Positions 62,361 through 64,000 of a DNA stretch of 64,000 nt are shown piece by piece. Position numbers and translations under genes: made by a program. The stretch covers positions 1-64,000 of the forward strand of contig NZ_FRBN01000002.1 in the NCBI RefSeq assembly GCF_900142625.1, written 5' to 3'. The stretch comes from Roseovarius marisflavi (GTDB lineage Bacteria > Pseudomonadota > Alphaproteobacteria > Rhodobacterales > Rhodobacteraceae). The notes below the pieces were generated by a model. The model did not search any database. It had not been told where the DNA came from and saw nothing but the letters and a program-made list of their open reading frames with translations. How positions within the stretch are numbered: position 1 is the first letter of the stretch; each line of letters opens with the position of its first letter.

Positions 62361-63608
62361 CTAAACGTCGACGGATCGCAACGTCAGGGCAAGGCCGCCG
62401 CCAAGGAACGCCATCGCCGCAAAGCCCGCAAGTGCGCCGGTCGGGCCGATGAACGATAACGCGCCACCAAAGACCCCGGCCAGCAACAGGATGATCCCGA
62501 TGGCGGTATTGGCCAGCGCGGCGTTTTGCGAGCGTTTGTTTTCGTCCGACATATCAACAAGGTAGACCGATCGCGCCTGACGCCCCCCGTGATAGGCAAG
62601 CATCAAGGCAAACAGGATCGCCGGGATCACGCCGGGGTTGCTGGCAAGCCCAAGACCCTCGGCAAAGATCGCCGCCAGCATGGCACATCCGGCGCCGACC
62701 CCGGCCAGCAGAAGCACCTTCGGGCTATGGCGATCGGCCATCCGCCCCCAGATATAAGAGCTGAGGAACGAGGCCCCCGAAGAGGCAAGCACAAGCGCCC
62801 CAAGGGTGTTGAGCGCCGCCCCCCCCTGCGCCGACAAAAGCACCAAATAGGGCGGCGCCAGAGCGGTTGAGACCAGCAAACCGCGCACAAGGATGAAGCG
62901 GCGCAAATTGGCGTCATTGCGCAGGATCGCGAGGTATCCGCGCGCCGCACTGGCGGTTTCGGGCCTGCTGTCGTCCTCATTAAGCTGCGCCAGGATGATC
63001 GCCGCAAGCCCCCAGGCCAGCGCCGCCACCCCAATGGCGCCGACGATCGCGACGCGCGTCTGCAAAACCCCGGTCAAAAGCAGCCCCGCAAACACAAGCA
63101 CCGCCGCCGCCGAAACCGATCCGCCAAGCCCGGTCACAGCCCCGCGCCGCGATTGGCCGACGGTTTTTCCAAGGATATCCTTGTAAGACACCGAACAGGC
63201 CGCACGCGCCAGTGCCAGCACCGCCAAAAGCGCGCAGATCACAAAACCCGCGGGCCAGCCCTCAAGCACAAGTGCCGCCCCGGCGATCAAAGCGGCCGCG
63301 CTCCCCTGCACCGCGCTTCCCGCCACCCAGACCCAACGCCGCTGGCGCAATCGTTGCATCCGGGCGCCGAACACAAGCTGCGGCAAGAGAGCACCCGCCT
63401 CGCGGATCGGCACAAGAAGACCCACGAAAACCGCCGGTGCCCCCAGAATGCCCAGAAGCCAGCTCAGCACCAGCTTTGGGTCAATCAGGCCATCGGCGAT
63501 CTTGGTCAGCGTAATGGCCAAAACGTGGCGGCGTGCATTGCGCGCCTCGCCACCGGTCATGTCAGAGGAGACAAGCCGCGCGGTCAGGTTTTGGACGAGT
63601 GTTTTCAA
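62361..63608 (-). CDS. MFS transporter
   Basis: The 415-residue inner-membrane protein has about twelve helices typical of the major facilitator superfamily. The VGLLVPIREAGALLPQLVFG segment and the MQRLRQRRWVWVAG loop fit the pattern of a permease with a basic cytoplasmic loop between helices 2 and 3. The substrate is unknown. It is 17 bases after a small conserved gene and 70 bases before the hydrolase pair. Confidence 0.88.
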   Translation of the reverse strand: MKTLVQNLTARLVSSDMTGGEARNARRHVLAITLTKIADGLIDPKLVLSWLLGILGAPAVFVGLLVPIREAGALLPQLVFGARMQRLRQRRWVWVAGSAVQGSAAALIAGAALVLEGWPAGFVICALLAVLALARAACSVSYKDILGKTVGQSRRGAVTGLGGSVSAAAVLVFAGLLLTGVLQTRVAIVGAIGVAALAWGLAAIILAQLNEDDSRPETASAARGYLAILRNDANLRRFILVRGLLVSTALAPPYLVLLSAQGGAALNTLGALVLASSGASFLSSYIWGRMADRHSPKVLLLAGVGAGCAMLAAIFAEGLGLASNPGVIPAILFALMLAYHGGRQARSVYLVDMSDENKRSQNAALANTAIGIILLLAGVFGGALSFIGPTGALAGFAAMAFLGGGLALTLRSVDV

Positions 63609-63625
63609 AGCGCCCCCGGAGCAAA

Positions 63626-63850
63626 TCAGCCCCCGACATACGCCCCCTCACGCGGACGGTAAAACACTTTCTGGTTATGCAAGCGCCCCAGAAGATCATG
63701 AATCTGGCGCAAGGTCTCATCCCTGTCTGCGGCACTGTCACCGGTCTTGTCAACCTGTGCGGCCAACTCTGCCTTGGTATGGCGCAGCGAGGTTTCGATC
63801 AGGTCCATATCTTCAACGGTCAGTTCGAAATTTGAATTATAGGTCGGCAT
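63626..63850 (-). CDS. Small conserved helical protein
   Basis: The 74-residue protein starts MPTYNSNFELTVEDMDLIE and continues with charged amphipathic helices ending NQKVFYRPREGAYVGG. It has no signal peptide or membrane helix. Short proteins of this kind occur upstream of MFS genes in related genomes as far as I recall, but no function is known. ATG 63850 is preferred over the frame opening at 63949. Confidence 0.7.
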   Translation of the reverse strand: MPTYNSNFELTVEDMDLIETSLRHTKAELAAQVDKTGDSAADRDETLRQIHDLLGRLHNQKVFYRPREGAYVGG

Positions 63851-64000
63851 GCGATGCGCCCCTTTGGTTGAGTGTTTCGCGAAATATGGAGTGATTCCCA
63901 TATGCGGCAAATTAGGCATCATTTGCGACAAGTCCATTAATTTTTTCAAACTGCGTCAATGTGTTACGAATATTCTTTGTATGCAAAAGAACACGGTCAA

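Overview
The window reads as a chromosomal segment of a marine-type Rhodobacterales bacterium (Roseobacter/Rhodobacteraceae lineage, Alphaproteobacteria). The evidence is high GC with a strong GC-ending codon bias, two tripartite TRAP transport systems, a divergent phaC/phaZ locus with phaP and phaR beside it, a stand-alone ctaD behind an FnrL-type box, a Gtr-type glycosyltransferase operon, methanethiol oxidase, and two perfect CtrA-type boxes. The assignment is inferred from gene content; no species is claimed.

Region by region. (1) 1-8 kb is an accessory, decaying edge: the 3' end of an IS3-family transposase, a cupin protein, a quinone oxidoreductase, an internal piece of a formate/nitrite transporter, an alpha/beta hydrolase, a small exported protein, dadA, a PHB-depolymerase-like secreted esterase and a frameshifted remnant, separated by unusually long gaps. 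(2) 8-14 kb holds a four-gene, tightly overlapping Gtr operon with a methyltransferase inside it, divergent from methanethiol oxidase (mtoX) and a directly abutting uncharacterised membrane protein. (3) 14-28 kb is catabolic: glcG-glcB with a divergent IclR regulator and palindromic operators, a TRAP transporter with a hydrolase and a LysR regulator, then a second TRAP transporter with its own IclR regulator and a divergent GMC oxidoreductase. (4) 28-34 kb carries tRNA-Leu(GAG), a peptidoglycan-binding protein, lipB, a cytochrome c and ctaD. (5) 33-48 kb is core metabolism and cell-surface functions: a folB fusion and folP, an EamA transporter, ilvC with tandem Lrp regulators, a Hint-domain protein, a class V aminotransferase, a UbiH-type hydroxylase, a pyrimidine-nucleotidase-like HAD protein, a GntR regulator, a GT2 glycosyltransferase with two CtrA boxes, carA, yqeY and a DUF2244 protein. 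(6) 48-55 kb has rnpB, an AmpD-type amidase, an Excalibur-like lipoprotein, gatC-gatA, a UPF0173 hydrolase, a RluB-type pseudouridine synthase, tadA and a LysR regulator. (7) 55-60 kb is the polyhydroxyalkanoate locus with CTGC-N3-GCAG candidate PhaR sites. (8) 60-64 kb has three different alpha/beta hydrolases, an MFS transporter and a small conserved protein.

The most interesting observations are the paired CtrA-type boxes in front of a GT2 protein with an MshEN-like N-terminus, the mtoX-membrane protein pair in which MtoX has lost the second cysteine of its CSSC motif, the FolB fusion whose C-terminal half resembles an amino-acid-kinase fold, the methyltransferase inside the Gtr operon, the PhaR-type and IclR-type operator sets, the FnrL-type box before ctaD, and a dispersed 22-bp hairpin repeat, one copy of which supplies the start codon of the AmpD-type gene. 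I found no CRISPR array, phage, toxin-antitoxin module or complete mobile element. Only the small left-edge genes and a few partner proteins remain without a named function.
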